A DNA stretch of 64,000 bases. Origin: Pagrus major. Lineage: Eukaryota > Chordata > Actinopteri > Spariformes > Sparidae. The stretch spans positions 18,424,197 through 18,488,196 of the forward strand of contig NC_133230.1 in assembly GCF_040436345.1 (NCBI RefSeq), in the 5' to 3' direction. Below, in pieces: positions 39,218 through 49,095 of the stretch. The number at the start of each line of letters is the position of its first letter. The stretch's first letter is position 1. The translations under genes were made by a program, and so were the position numbers. Below the pieces are notes generated by a model. That model searched no databases. It saw only the letters and a list, made by a program, of their open reading frames with translations, and was not told where the DNA came from.

Positions 39218-40441
39218 ATGGGCAGCGGTACAAGCCGAGGGAAGAAAGTTGCACCTGCGTGTGTCAGCGAGGTGAACGCGACCAAAACAGCTGCTGCCGG
39301 CACCTCGGCCAAACAGGACAGCCGTCCCTTCAAGCCTCTCAAAATCCACGCAATTTTACGCAACGCGCGCAACCGTGCGCAACCGGACTGCCACAGCGAG
39401 GGGCACGACTCTGACTTCTCCAGGGAGGACGATGACATTGATGCTGAGCTGGACACGGTTCTTGCGGATGAAGAGGAGCGAGGGGGAGCTGACGTGAAGA
39501 AGAATCCTCCGAAGAAGACTGTCATCAGATCCAAAACATACGGACTGTGTCATTTCAGGCAGGAGGACGAGGAGGACTTGAGCTCGGAGGAGCCACGTGG
39601 CTCACACGGCGGAGGGAGAGTTGTAAACAAGAGGAGCAATGATGCTTTCACACACTTTGAAAAACACACACCTGCGTCCCCCAGTCAGCACAGTGTAAGG
39701 ACCTTTTTCCTACTATTTCAGAATGATTTTTGGAGAAGACATGTTTTCTAACCAGTTATTATTGATCATTAACATCAGGATGGTTTTTAAAGTATCAATA
39801 AACCTGGAGAATTGTTCATTTCTGAGATAAAAACACATCTCATCCTTATTTCCTCTCTGTCTCAGTCCTCCTCTCGGGGCTTTCTGACAAGAGGAGCTTT
39901 GTTGGAAGCTGTTCCCACACCAGAAAAACAATCGTAAGTAGACAACTGTGATAAATAATTGATTTCCGAGCTCAGTGGAGTAGTAAAAGCCGAGGAGGGG
40001 CCAGATCAAATTCACTTTAAGAGATCGAAATACCAACCCATTATTCTCAGGGTAGATCAGATTAGTTAGACGTCTGCAAGCAGGACAGACAAACAAGTGT
40101 CTGTTGTTGCTGCTTCTTTGTTGGAGGCGAGTGTGAAAACCAGGAGAACAACCAAGAAAAACATTTCCATAACTTTGTGCCTTGTCATTACTGGAAATGA
40201 CTCATCTGATTGATGTTGTTTTGGGGTTGATTTATTTAAAACTGATGCATCTGGTGTGAAAATAACAACATTTGGAGCCTCACTCATAATCCCTGTTTTT
40301 ACTACCATGTTGTTTACATGCTTCTCTTCCCTCCCCAGGACTTTTGGCAGCTGCCATAGCCCCTCTCTCACAATGCCAGTCATCCTGTACGATGGATCAG
40401 AAGAAGAGCTGATGGACACTATTGAGAGAGAGTTTAGCTGA
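39218..40441 (+). CDS. cys1: Cystin-like protein (cys1), 215 codons in 3 exons
   Basis: Coding exons are 39218-39694, 39866-39933 and 40339-40441; each junction has GT-AG signals and the joined frame is open to TGA at 40439. Two ends identify it. The N-terminus MGSGTSRGKK has Gly2 for N-myristoylation followed by basic residues, as in mammalian cystin (MGSGSSR...). The C-terminus YDGSEEELMDTIEREFS matches the conserved cystin tail (SYDxSEExLMASIEREYCR, from memory). Residues 71-84 (DDDIDAELDTVLAD) resemble the LLDELLAE segment of mammals. Mammalian cystin (about 145-158 residues) is a lipid-anchored ciliary-membrane protein whose loss causes cystic kidney in the cpk mouse. This protein is longer, with an acidic, low-complexity middle. 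It converges on klhdc1 copy A. Function is inferred from family membership. Confidence 0.87.
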
Positions 40442-40513
40442 CCCCCAGCTGAGAGAGCCGCTGTCCTTTTCAGCTGTCTTCATGTGAGACAGCAGTTTGC
40501 GGGGGAAAAAATG

Positions 40514-41086
40514 TTGGTGACACTTTAATTTACAGGTCTGGAAGGTAGGTGGTAATAACTGAGCAACAGTTAGGATTACCTCAAAATTAGCTGAATCGTC
40601 CCAACATCACCCCAATTATCTGCTATTTTCCAAGAAGCAGGTTATACATAGTTGTTATTTTCTTTAGTGCATTTACAGGAGACTTCCAACTGGTTTCTGC
40701 CCAACATCTGCTGAACATGTCATTTTAATTCCCAACTAGTTTCTATCTAACTTCCCCTCAGCAGGCCACTAAGCTGAAGTGAGTTGTTGCAGCCTAACGT
40801 CCATCTAGTTTCTGGCCAACTTATGCAAGTCAGTAAATTTAAGTACATTCTTTAACCATACATTTTCTAGTGGGGAAATGAAGCAATAACAGCTCAATCC
40901 TTGAAATGTATTAAGGAAATAAACCAGCTATTTATTACCTGCTTCTTGGAAAATAGCAGAGTATAATTATTAAATCATGTTGAGGTCATTTTTGTGGTAA
41001 TTTCAAAGAAATTTCAAACATGTTTCTCTGTGATTACCACCTACTTACCATGGAAGTTCCTGACCTGTAAAATGAAGTGTTACCAA
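40514..41086. mobile_element. Long-TIR MITE just downstream of cys1 stop
   Basis: The left end TTGGTGACACTTTAATTTAC and the inverse of the right end (TTGGTAACACTTCATTTTAC) are followed in both by AGGTC and a stretch sharing TAGGTGGTAAT. Deeper in the arms CTATTTTCCAAGAAGCAGGT recurs inverted. The arms are over 100 bp in a 573-bp element with no ORF. It begins 72 bp after the cystin stop codon, so it is probably transcribed in the cys1 3' UTR; an AATAAA at 40918-40923 inside the element could serve as a polyadenylation signal. Confidence 0.8.
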
Positions 41087-41798
41087 AAGTTTGAAAAGAG
41101 AAATGGAACCAGGGTTTCTTTTGACAATTTCCTGCTACTCAGGAAGGCTACATTCACTGTATTTAAGCAGGGGTTCCTGGATAAATCTAACATTGTTTGT
41201 GTTGAGCTGAAACCGCTGCACTCCAGGCCTTTGCATTCACCCTAGTCTTATTTACCAACATGCAGCAGTGTAATCGCAGAGTTATAACACCGACTTGAAC
41301 AGGTTCCAGGAGGTTCTCCTCAGTCAGGTCTGTGTTGTCTGTTATCTGCAGCGGTAAGGTGTCACTGTCACCCCCTCAGTGCTGCCAGTCTCCCACAGAG
41401 CACCCACATACTTACTTGTTACCTATTACTTACTTTACTTTAACTTGTCTGTTAATAGGTATGGGAGAGAACAGATATTTCTCTGCTTGCTGAAACTCAA
41501 AAAAAACGAGCAGTAAAGGCACATTCTTGCATTTAATATGCAAACATAACATTTTCCACCAGCAGTTTTGTACGTGCTGCACAGTTATAGTTTTTCTTAA
41601 GTGGCAACCCTGCAAAGGTATGAGCTGGGGTTGTTTATTTAAGGTTTCCCTTCCTGACCACAGTTCCTGCACTTCTCCACCCTTATGAAGAAGGAATGTG
41701 TGGCAACAGAGACTTTCACTCAGTTTGACTGAACATTCAGCCACATTCAAGCGTAAAGTCGTGCTGCCACTTAGTGGTGGAACACAGGAGTAGTTGGT

Positions 41799-41943
41799 AG
41801 AGCTGCAACGATTGGGCTTTGGTAAGTTATGATAAGCATTTTTTAATGTTTTAAATTTCTTTTGAACATTTTATAGACTAAACAATTAATTGTGAAACTA
41901 TTTTGCAGATTAATCGATAATGAAAATCATTAGTTGCAGTCCT
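41799..41943. repeat. Fish interspersed repeat with inverted ends
   Basis: Runs from AGAGCTGCAACGATT to the inverse of that end (TTAGTTGCAGTCCT) and contains AATCGATAATGAAAATCATT. This is the 'gctgcaactaatgatt' family I recall as widespread in fish. A diverged relative is at about 46700-46780 in intron 1 of klhdc1 copy A. Confidence 0.6.
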
Positions 41944-42220
41944 ACTTGTGTGCTTGAACAGTTGTGAATACCATTTGTATCGACAAACTGCACTTGAAAC
42001 TGTTTAAGCAAAGGTAAATTTCAACCTAAAATGTAGAGGAGGGGTTTTGTAATTTTGTTTTATATTTCAAAATAAAAAAAATGCTACATTTCTGATGCTG
42101 TCTGAAGTTTTTGAAAGAAACTGGTGTTGTGTGTTTATGGCTTTTACAGCATAGCTTAGTTGACTAATATCTAAGGGCTCTGTGGAATTCCTGTGTTGTG
42201 CTGAAAGCCTGTCATTAGTT

Positions 42221-42505
42221 TATGGTTAGCGGAGCAGAGAGAGGCACTGAAACAAGCCACTCGAGAACGTTCAGGAAGCCACATCCTTTGGACTGTCGCA
42301 GAAAATCCAATGCGGCTCCTTCACAAAGAAATCCACAGTCCAGCGGCATTGCAACTTTAACAAATCATCCACAGGCTTGTATAGGCAACAGAGGGAGACG
42401 GGGAAGGTCTCATTTACAACCCGCTCACATACTGCCAATAAAAAAGTTATTAATTTATGTAAACTGCTACAAATTGTTACAAAGAGCCCCTTTAAAACAC
42501 TGGTC
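42221..42505 (-). repeat. Dispersed repeat, recalled fish family
   Basis: The inverse strand starts TTTAAAGGGGCTCTTTGTAA and proceeds through AATTTGTAGCAGTTTACATA, a start seen in repeats of many fish as I recall. A 147-codon ORF on the plus strand and a 92-codon ORF on the minus strand both fall inside it and are dismissed as coding. It sits between the 3' ends of cys1 and klhdc1 copy A. Confidence 0.45.
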
Positions 42506-42758
42506 TTATCTATTAATCCACAACAGGCAAAAACTGTTTGAAGTCCCATTTAATCATCACAGGAACAGGTTTGTTTCGTATTACAGCAGGCAGACTGTAC
42601 AAAATGAAATGTGCATCCATACACACATAAAGCATACCATAAAATATTTTGCACAATATAGTTAAAAAATAAATATGCTACCCAACAGTGTGACTGAGAT
42701 GTACACACTGAAAGGAGTACAGTACGTTTTGTTTTTGGCAATAAAGGCTTTCTTTTAA

Positions 42759-45700
42759 CTAATACTTTTGTTTCTTTGAAGGTCTGTAGAAAGACATCCT
42801 CCTCTGTACGGCTGTCAGTAGTTTGGGAGGCAGGAGAGGAAGCTGATTTCTGAGCGCTTCATAGTTCTTCACATTCTTTGCAATGTAATCCTCACAAATC
42901 CTGTCGGGGAAAAAAAGTCAATTCTATTTTGGGAATAAGATTACATAAGTAACCTACAAATAAATAGACCTATTTAACAGCAGACATTTTTACCTGCAAT
43001 AACAGAAGGAGAGCAGCTGATTTTAATATCACTAATGAAAGCTCTGATCAGTAACTCAAAGCTCACATTAACAGAGCTCTGAAACTGACACACATCAACG
43101 TAACATAGTCATTATTAATTAATTGTATTTCTTTCAGCTGTGTTTGACAATTCTGTTGTGTAAAGGTCTATTTCTGCTATAAAAACTATTTTTGTCGTTC
43201 TTTTTATAACATGATCAAGCTCAAGATTTATCTTAAGTGTCATAATACCCAGGGGCAACAAAACGTTCTCTCTGAAGTAAAATAAAAGACTTGTAACTGG
43301 AAACAGAATGTAGAATAAAGACAAATAGATAAAAGCTAATAAATAAAGCAGAAAACAATAAAGACTAATAAAAGTATAGAAGAGTCTGATTTTACCGGAA
43401 CAGAGGATACGGCTGCATCTGGAAGACAAGTGCATCATTGCAGTGACCCTGAAAAGAAATACTTAAGGTTCATAAAGGTACATTCTTTAATGTACTTCCT
43501 TAACCAGTTTTGCACCCCGAACAGTTTTACGGGTCTCTCAACATACACTGTTATGAGTGGTTTCAAATGAAGAGTGATACAGAGCTACTGAGTTTTATAT
43601 TGGATAAGGCTTAATTCAATTAAAGGGAATTGTTGGGCCTTGGCAGAGGTATGCACTTTACCGAATCCCATCCTAGTTTGTCCTTGATACTGTGTCATTT
43701 TATTTGTATTTTTTTGTGTTGAACTGTGAACAAGGACCAAAGCAAGACTGGCAACCACTCTTTGGAAGCTAATGGGATTCCATCAAAGTTAAAAAAACAA
43801 GCAATTTTGTTCTTTTCAATTCTGTAAAATTCGATTCAGCTTTCTATAGTGTCTCTGTAATACTTACAGTGTCGACAAGGAGGATGTAGTCACAACTTCC
43901 ACCAAACACAATCACATCAGAGTCTTTGCCTGGACAAGCTGTGTGCCACAACCTTGAAAAGAGGGGAAAAGATGTCATTTAAAATCTGCTCACAATTTAC
44001 AGTAACTCCTGTATGAACTATTAAATGTAAAACCTGTAACTTTTGGTTGTTGCTACCTTGGTTTATTCTTAAAAGGATGCTCAACTTCTCTCCATTTCTT
44101 TGTTTCGACATCAAGCAACCACCCATCACCTGATCGAGAAAATGAAAAAGAAATCAATAAAAGAATATTAAGTGACCAAAGCAACAAGGAAAATAACAGT
44201 GAAAAGTGGGTAAATATTCTTACTCATTGGTTTGCAGTCTACACTGAGACCTCCAAACACGAACAAGGAGCCGTCCGATACAGCTGTGAGTGTATGCCAC
44301 GATCGGCCCACTGGAGAGGAGGACACCGGGATTCTGGAAAACACATTTTGCACAGTACTGTCAAAGACGAACCTGGTTAAAGATTAGGCCAGCTAAAATA
44401 TCAGTGATAGTGTTGAAATAGAAGTTATTTGGGCACACGTACATTTCTGACCATGTCCATGATTCAAGGTCCAGGCAGTGGATGTCACTCGTCCTGGTTT
44501 CCTGCATTCAAAAGAAAAAGGAACACGACTTACAAAAGGCAAACTCTGATTTGTGTTGCTGAGCTTTTATCTACTTGATGCTACTGAAGACTTCTTGTTG
44601 TCCACTTTTGAATTCTGATATACGTGAAGCATGTCGAGCTCTCACCATGACTCTGCCTCCACATATGTATCCTCTGCATCCAACTGTGGCACTGGCATGG
44701 GCAGCTCTGGGGGCAGGAGGGCGGCCCTGCACACAAAAACTGTCACTGTAAAATCATCTGAGGATGTTTGCAACTGTCTTAAACAGATTTCCAATGCTGC
44801 TAAAACTTCCCTTTGTTTCCTAAATCACTTATCAGATGTATTCAGTGTATAAAAGCATGGAACAGGCTCGAGCTGACTCACATGGGTCTTTGGTTCACTC
44901 CAACCTTCATGCATGGGGTCAAAGACATGAACCTCGTTGTTCCATCCCCAGAAGACGTCTTCCACCTAAGGACAACAAAATAGATAAAGAGAGGCAAAGA
45001 AAAATATTTATATTGAGAAATTTAAGAGTATTCCTGGTCAGTAGCACTGATTTAGTTGTGTCACCAGATGCTGGAATTCTTAAATACTGGTCTTATACAT
45101 TTATCAAACAAAATCTCACTTAAAAATGTCAGGAAATAATAACATATAACTGGGGGGAAAGCATATGCGTACAGAGAACTATGAAGTATTTATAGTGAAA
45201 AAAAACATTACCCATGATGCTTCATCTACAATGAAGCTTCTGTTCCTGCTGTCGACATCAGTCAGTAGTTTGTGACCATATCCTCCAAAGTAAACGAGCC
45301 TGCAGAACAACAAACCTTATCACAACTGCAACCATGCATGTGCAGATTATGGATTGAGTTTGTCATTTATTATAATAAAACATGATAAAAATAGGTATAA
45401 AACAAAAAAAAACACAGAAACCAAATTCATGGCACACACTAACCACCCTCATAGTCAGTGTCCAGCCCTCCAAATCTGTGTGGTATGAACATTTGACCAG
45501 CAAGTACTTCATCAAGTTAAAACTACATGTTACCTGCAGTTAATTTTGCTGGAAATAGCGTTCACTTAAATTTAAAATTTCTCGGTGCTTACCTTCCATT
45601 GTAAACCCAGCAGGTGAGTTTGTCTCGAGGTGAGGGAGCAGAACTACTTTCATGTATGATCTTCCTCCATGTGTATTTACCGTCTGTCAGGTTGACACAA

Positions 45701-47759
45701 TAGATCTGTTTGAAGTCAAACACTGATCACTTCTTCATGTCAACTTTGCTCAGTCTAAGCTGTGACCACACTGATCCACTGTGTCCATTCATTCATACTT
45801 GTTAACTGTCAGCCAATGAGGAATGTCCTTTTATTGTACATGGCTGCTGATGCCTAGATCAGAACATCTAGAAAGGTAGAACTTTTAGCTTCTTGTGAAA
45901 AAAGTTTCATTACATCAGTGTCTGCTTGCAATCCATACTGCTACATTACTAAAAACAAATAGAGACAAACAACTGAAACTTATGATCAGTGTGCCCACAG
46001 CCTTACAGAAGATTTTACACATATATTGATAACAAAACAATTATTTTCACCACATAAAATTATATCAATAAACCATGTAGTTTATGTGAAGTAAACCATA
46101 GTTAAGGTGTCATTAGCTGTCAGTTATGAGCCTCACCTGATTGGTCTGTCCGTTGTCATCACAACCTCCGAATATGTACATGTGTCCATTCAGGGAGCTG
46201 CCGCAGGTCCCAGACATAGAGGGAGGGACCTCCCCAGTCATGTGAAACACTTGCCTTCAAATAAACCAAACAAACAAAAAAGAAAGTTAAAAAATGTGAC
46301 AGTACTACTCGACTGTGTCGAAAAAGTAGAAAAAGAATCTCCAGAAAGCTGGAGAGAAATTAAGACAGAATTTATTTTAAAAAATGAGAAAACATGCATT
46401 ATGATTCTTTGTAATTGGAATTTGTTTAATATTCTTACCATACACCCCGTTCTAAGTCATATACCCAGATTTCATCATTGGGTAGGAAAACTTCATCGTC
46501 AGCAATTGACTGTAGAGAGTACAACATGTCTATTACTATTCTTACTATTCTTTTCAAGCCACTTTCGCTTCCATTCAAATACATCTCACAATTTTGTACT
46601 TCGCTTTTGTACTCATTTGTACTTCGCTACAGTTACAAAGAGCTCATAAAATATATGTGTTAGCTCACTATAAATTAAACAACCCAACAGTTTGTGGAAG
46701 TGCAGCTGAAACAATTAGTCGACTGACAAGAAATCTTTGGCGATCCATAAAGAAAATAATCATTAGCTGACAAAATAGTTAAAAGTAAGCTCCACCTCAA
46801 ACAACTACAATAGTAAAAGCTTGCTATTACATTAATGAATGAGTAGTAATAATACTCAAATGATTATTATTTAATGTATGTGAGTGTTTTTACTTTTAAT
46901 TCTTTACTTGAATAAGAGTTTCACTGCAGGTTTTTCACAGTCTGGTATCAGTACTTTTACTTAAGTACTGAGTGTTTCCCAGTGAATGTAACTGGAAAAC
47001 TGGTTTGGCAATGTTTGTTTTTCTCACCATGTAACCTCCCCCCTGTGACAGTTAAAGGTTCTACATTTAAAGTGTTAGAGTAAATTTAACATTTTAAACA
47101 TGTGAAATATTCAGGTAAAGTGCAGAAGTATTATCTGCTGAATGTACATAAAGCATGCAAAGTAAAAGTACATGTTATGCACAATGGCTAATTTTAGAGT
47201 GTTACTGTGTACTACACTGGTCCCTAGTTTCAAGACAATAGAGTATTAAATATTAATTAAATATACACTTTATTGTCTTAAACTAGGCCCCGTGTGTGAC
47301 CCTGACACAGCAAAACCACTGGTTGTTACTAGTTTTTCCACTGTACTCTAAATTTCTTACAATTTCCTTTGGGATTAATAAAGTTTTATCTTATCTTATC
47401 TTAAGCAGCATCTTATTGCTGTAGCTGGTGGAGGTGTAATTCATTTTAACCAATGTACAGTATTTGCTTTTAGGCAGTTTTATCTAATATTTCACATGAT
47501 GATCATATGTTTTGCGGACAGAAGATAATAATTATTGTCAGATAAATATAATTGAATAAATAGGGGTGCATGAAATGTGTTAAGTGTAAAGCAGAAACTG
47601 AAAAGGCTGCTTGTGTAATGTTGTTTTGGTGAACATGCTGGTTTTCCTCACCATGTAACCTCCCCACACATACAGCAGGTTGTCCTCCACCACAGCCGTG
47701 TGTCCGCTCCTCTCCCGGGCCACCAGCTCCGAGCAGTGCCTCTCAAAGGCTGGATCCAT
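42759..47759 (-). CDS. klhdc1: Kelch-domain E3 receptor, klhdc1-like copy A, 394 codons
   Basis: Thirteen coding exons, in transcript order: 47652-47759, 46439-46509, 46137-46254, 45593-45705, 45212-45299, 44882-44965, 44646-44726, 44443-44501, 44224-44333, 44057-44129, 43868-43952, 43396-43448, 42759-42900. All junctions obey GT-AG and the frame is open. Six kelch blades end in G-G doublets (for example YVWGG 30-34, YIFGG, VYFGG, ICGGR, VFGGL, VFGGS). Residues aligned to the KLHDC2 pocket for C-terminal diglycine degrons are all present: Y144, W174, R219, R224, S252, W253. The tail has a BC box PLFRICEDYI (345-354) for elongin BC and a LLPPKLL Cul2-box-like segment. Human KLHDC1 is about 406 residues; RSGHTAVVEDNLLYVWGG and GHCND favour KLHDC1 over KLHDC2. 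By family, it is a CUL2 ligase substrate receptor. A 5' UTR intron (47769-48097) is likely. Confidence 0.93.
47238..47403 (+). repeat. Retroelement 3'-tail-like insertion in intron 1 of copy A
   Basis: A stretch ending in AATTTCCTTTGGGATTAATA then AAGTTTTATCTTATCTTATC has the (ATCTT)-type 3' tail of a LINE or LINE-dependent element. The paralogous intron of copy B lacks this tail but shares the surrounding sequence, so the insertion seems to postdate the A/B duplication. Its 5' limit is uncertain. Confidence 0.5.
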
Positions 47760-48212
47760 GCCTGGCTGCTATTAATAGAAAAGGAAGACGTGTCTTCGAG
47801 CCTGAAATTGTCAGATTTGTCTGAGAAATGTCACCTTCAGTGCATTCTCAGCTGTAGTTGCACTTAAATTGTGAGGCAAGTCAACACACACACGCGAGAA
47901 GAGCTAACACAAAAGGAGACTCGTGTTGTTGTTCTCGGTTTAAGGTCAACATGAGGGAATTATAAGGTATTTTTACAACATTACGAGGCTACGTAACGTT
48001 ACAGTCCGAGTGCTCACGGTACTAAAGGCAGGTGAAACAAATACAATACGGAAATATTTCAAACAAATGTTGCACAAACACTTTTAAACATACTCACATG
48101 TGACAGAGCCCTTTTATGATGTCGTATGTTTTCTTCTCATGTTGTGAAGCTCAAAGGACGACAACATCTCGGTCCAGCCCCATAAACAATATAGCCACAG
48201 AGTAAACATGCA

Positions 48213-48221
48213 ACTTCCGGT
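48213..48221 (-). promoter_or_regulatory. ETS-type promoter motif, klhdc1 copy A
   Basis: ACCGGAAGT on the minus strand lies just upstream of the predicted non-coding first exon, whose splice donor (GTGAGT) is at 48092-48097. The identical motif occurs at the same relative place upstream of copy B, although the sequence around it differs between the copies. Function as a start-proximal site is inferred. Confidence 0.5.
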
Positions 48222-48389
48222 GCTGTTCTCTTGTCAAAATAAAACATCCGGTCAACACCATGTAAAAAGTACCCGGAAGTCATAGATATGAATAGTACTT
48301 GGGTAAAAGGCTTTAAAATATCTGATATTAAATGTGCTTAAGTATCTAAAGTACAAGTAAAATTAAGTACATATATTTACATACTGGAC

Positions 48390-48695
48390 TCTAGGCGTCG
48401 ACCAATTATCGGATCCTATATTCGGCATTCATCTGATTATCAGTCAGTGTATTATTTTTTTTTTTTCAATTGATAAAATAAATGAATCTAAAAATGAGCT
48501 ACTTTGGCTCTGATGCAGCATGCAATCTGCAAAATAACTAGTAACTAAAATTATCAAATATATGTAGTGAGTAAAAAGTACTATATTTGTATCCAAAATG
48601 TCATGCAGTGGAAGTATAAAATAGTTAAGTACCTCAGAATTGTATTTAAGTACAGTACTTGAGTAAATGTATTTCGTTACATTCCATCACTGCTT
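48390..48695. repeat. Decayed fish repeats between klhdc1 copies A and B
   Basis: About 48400-48450 (GACCAATTATCGGATCCTAT) and about 48600-48693 (GTACTTGAGTAAATGTATTT, then TTCCATCACTG) resemble two fish repeat families I recall. The second type also occurs near 14440-14480 and 59850-59930. No gene lies between the copies. Confidence 0.5.
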
Positions 48696-48835
48696 ATTAT
48701 AAATTCATATATATATAATTAAAACAGATAAGATATATAACATAACCATGACATTATGAAGTGATCCAATAGCTTTTATTAATGTATGAAATTATAATAT
48801 GTATTAGGCGACATATTCAATCCTGCTTGCCCTCA

Positions 48836-48995
48836 TATGGAAGCCGTAAACAGTCAGTGGTCAAACATATTATTTCCTCTTTTTTTCCCGTGATAACAAG
48901 TTGAATTTTATTTGTGTTCCTGAGATCCCAAGTTACTTATGTCATTGTCACGTAACGACAAATATTTTCCCGGGAAAACGGGATAATTGAATACA
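48836..48995. mobile_element. Relict of the TA-flanked palindromic element family
   Basis: GGAAGCC, then TATTTCCTC, TTTTCCCGTGATAACAAG, GAGATC and TTTTCCCGGGAAAACGGGAT occur in the same order as in one arm of the elements at 52286-52941 and 57622-58491, but with many substitutions and no matching second arm. It is an older, one-ended copy. Confidence 0.55.
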
Positions 48996-49095
48996 ATTGC
49001 AAAAAAAAAAACAACAATTGCCATTCCACACCAGTATGTAAATAACAATGTTTATGATGATGCTTTGCACTTGGGATTTAAGAAGTTCATTGAAC

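Noticed and set aside
42222-42665. 147-codon plus-strand ORF as a gene downstream of cys1
   Set aside because: It lies over a dispersed fish-type repeat, with an equally open ORF on the other strand and no recognisable domain.
46107-46649. 180-codon plus-strand ORF
   Set aside because: It is antisense to exons 2 and 3 of klhdc1 copy A and runs through their introns.
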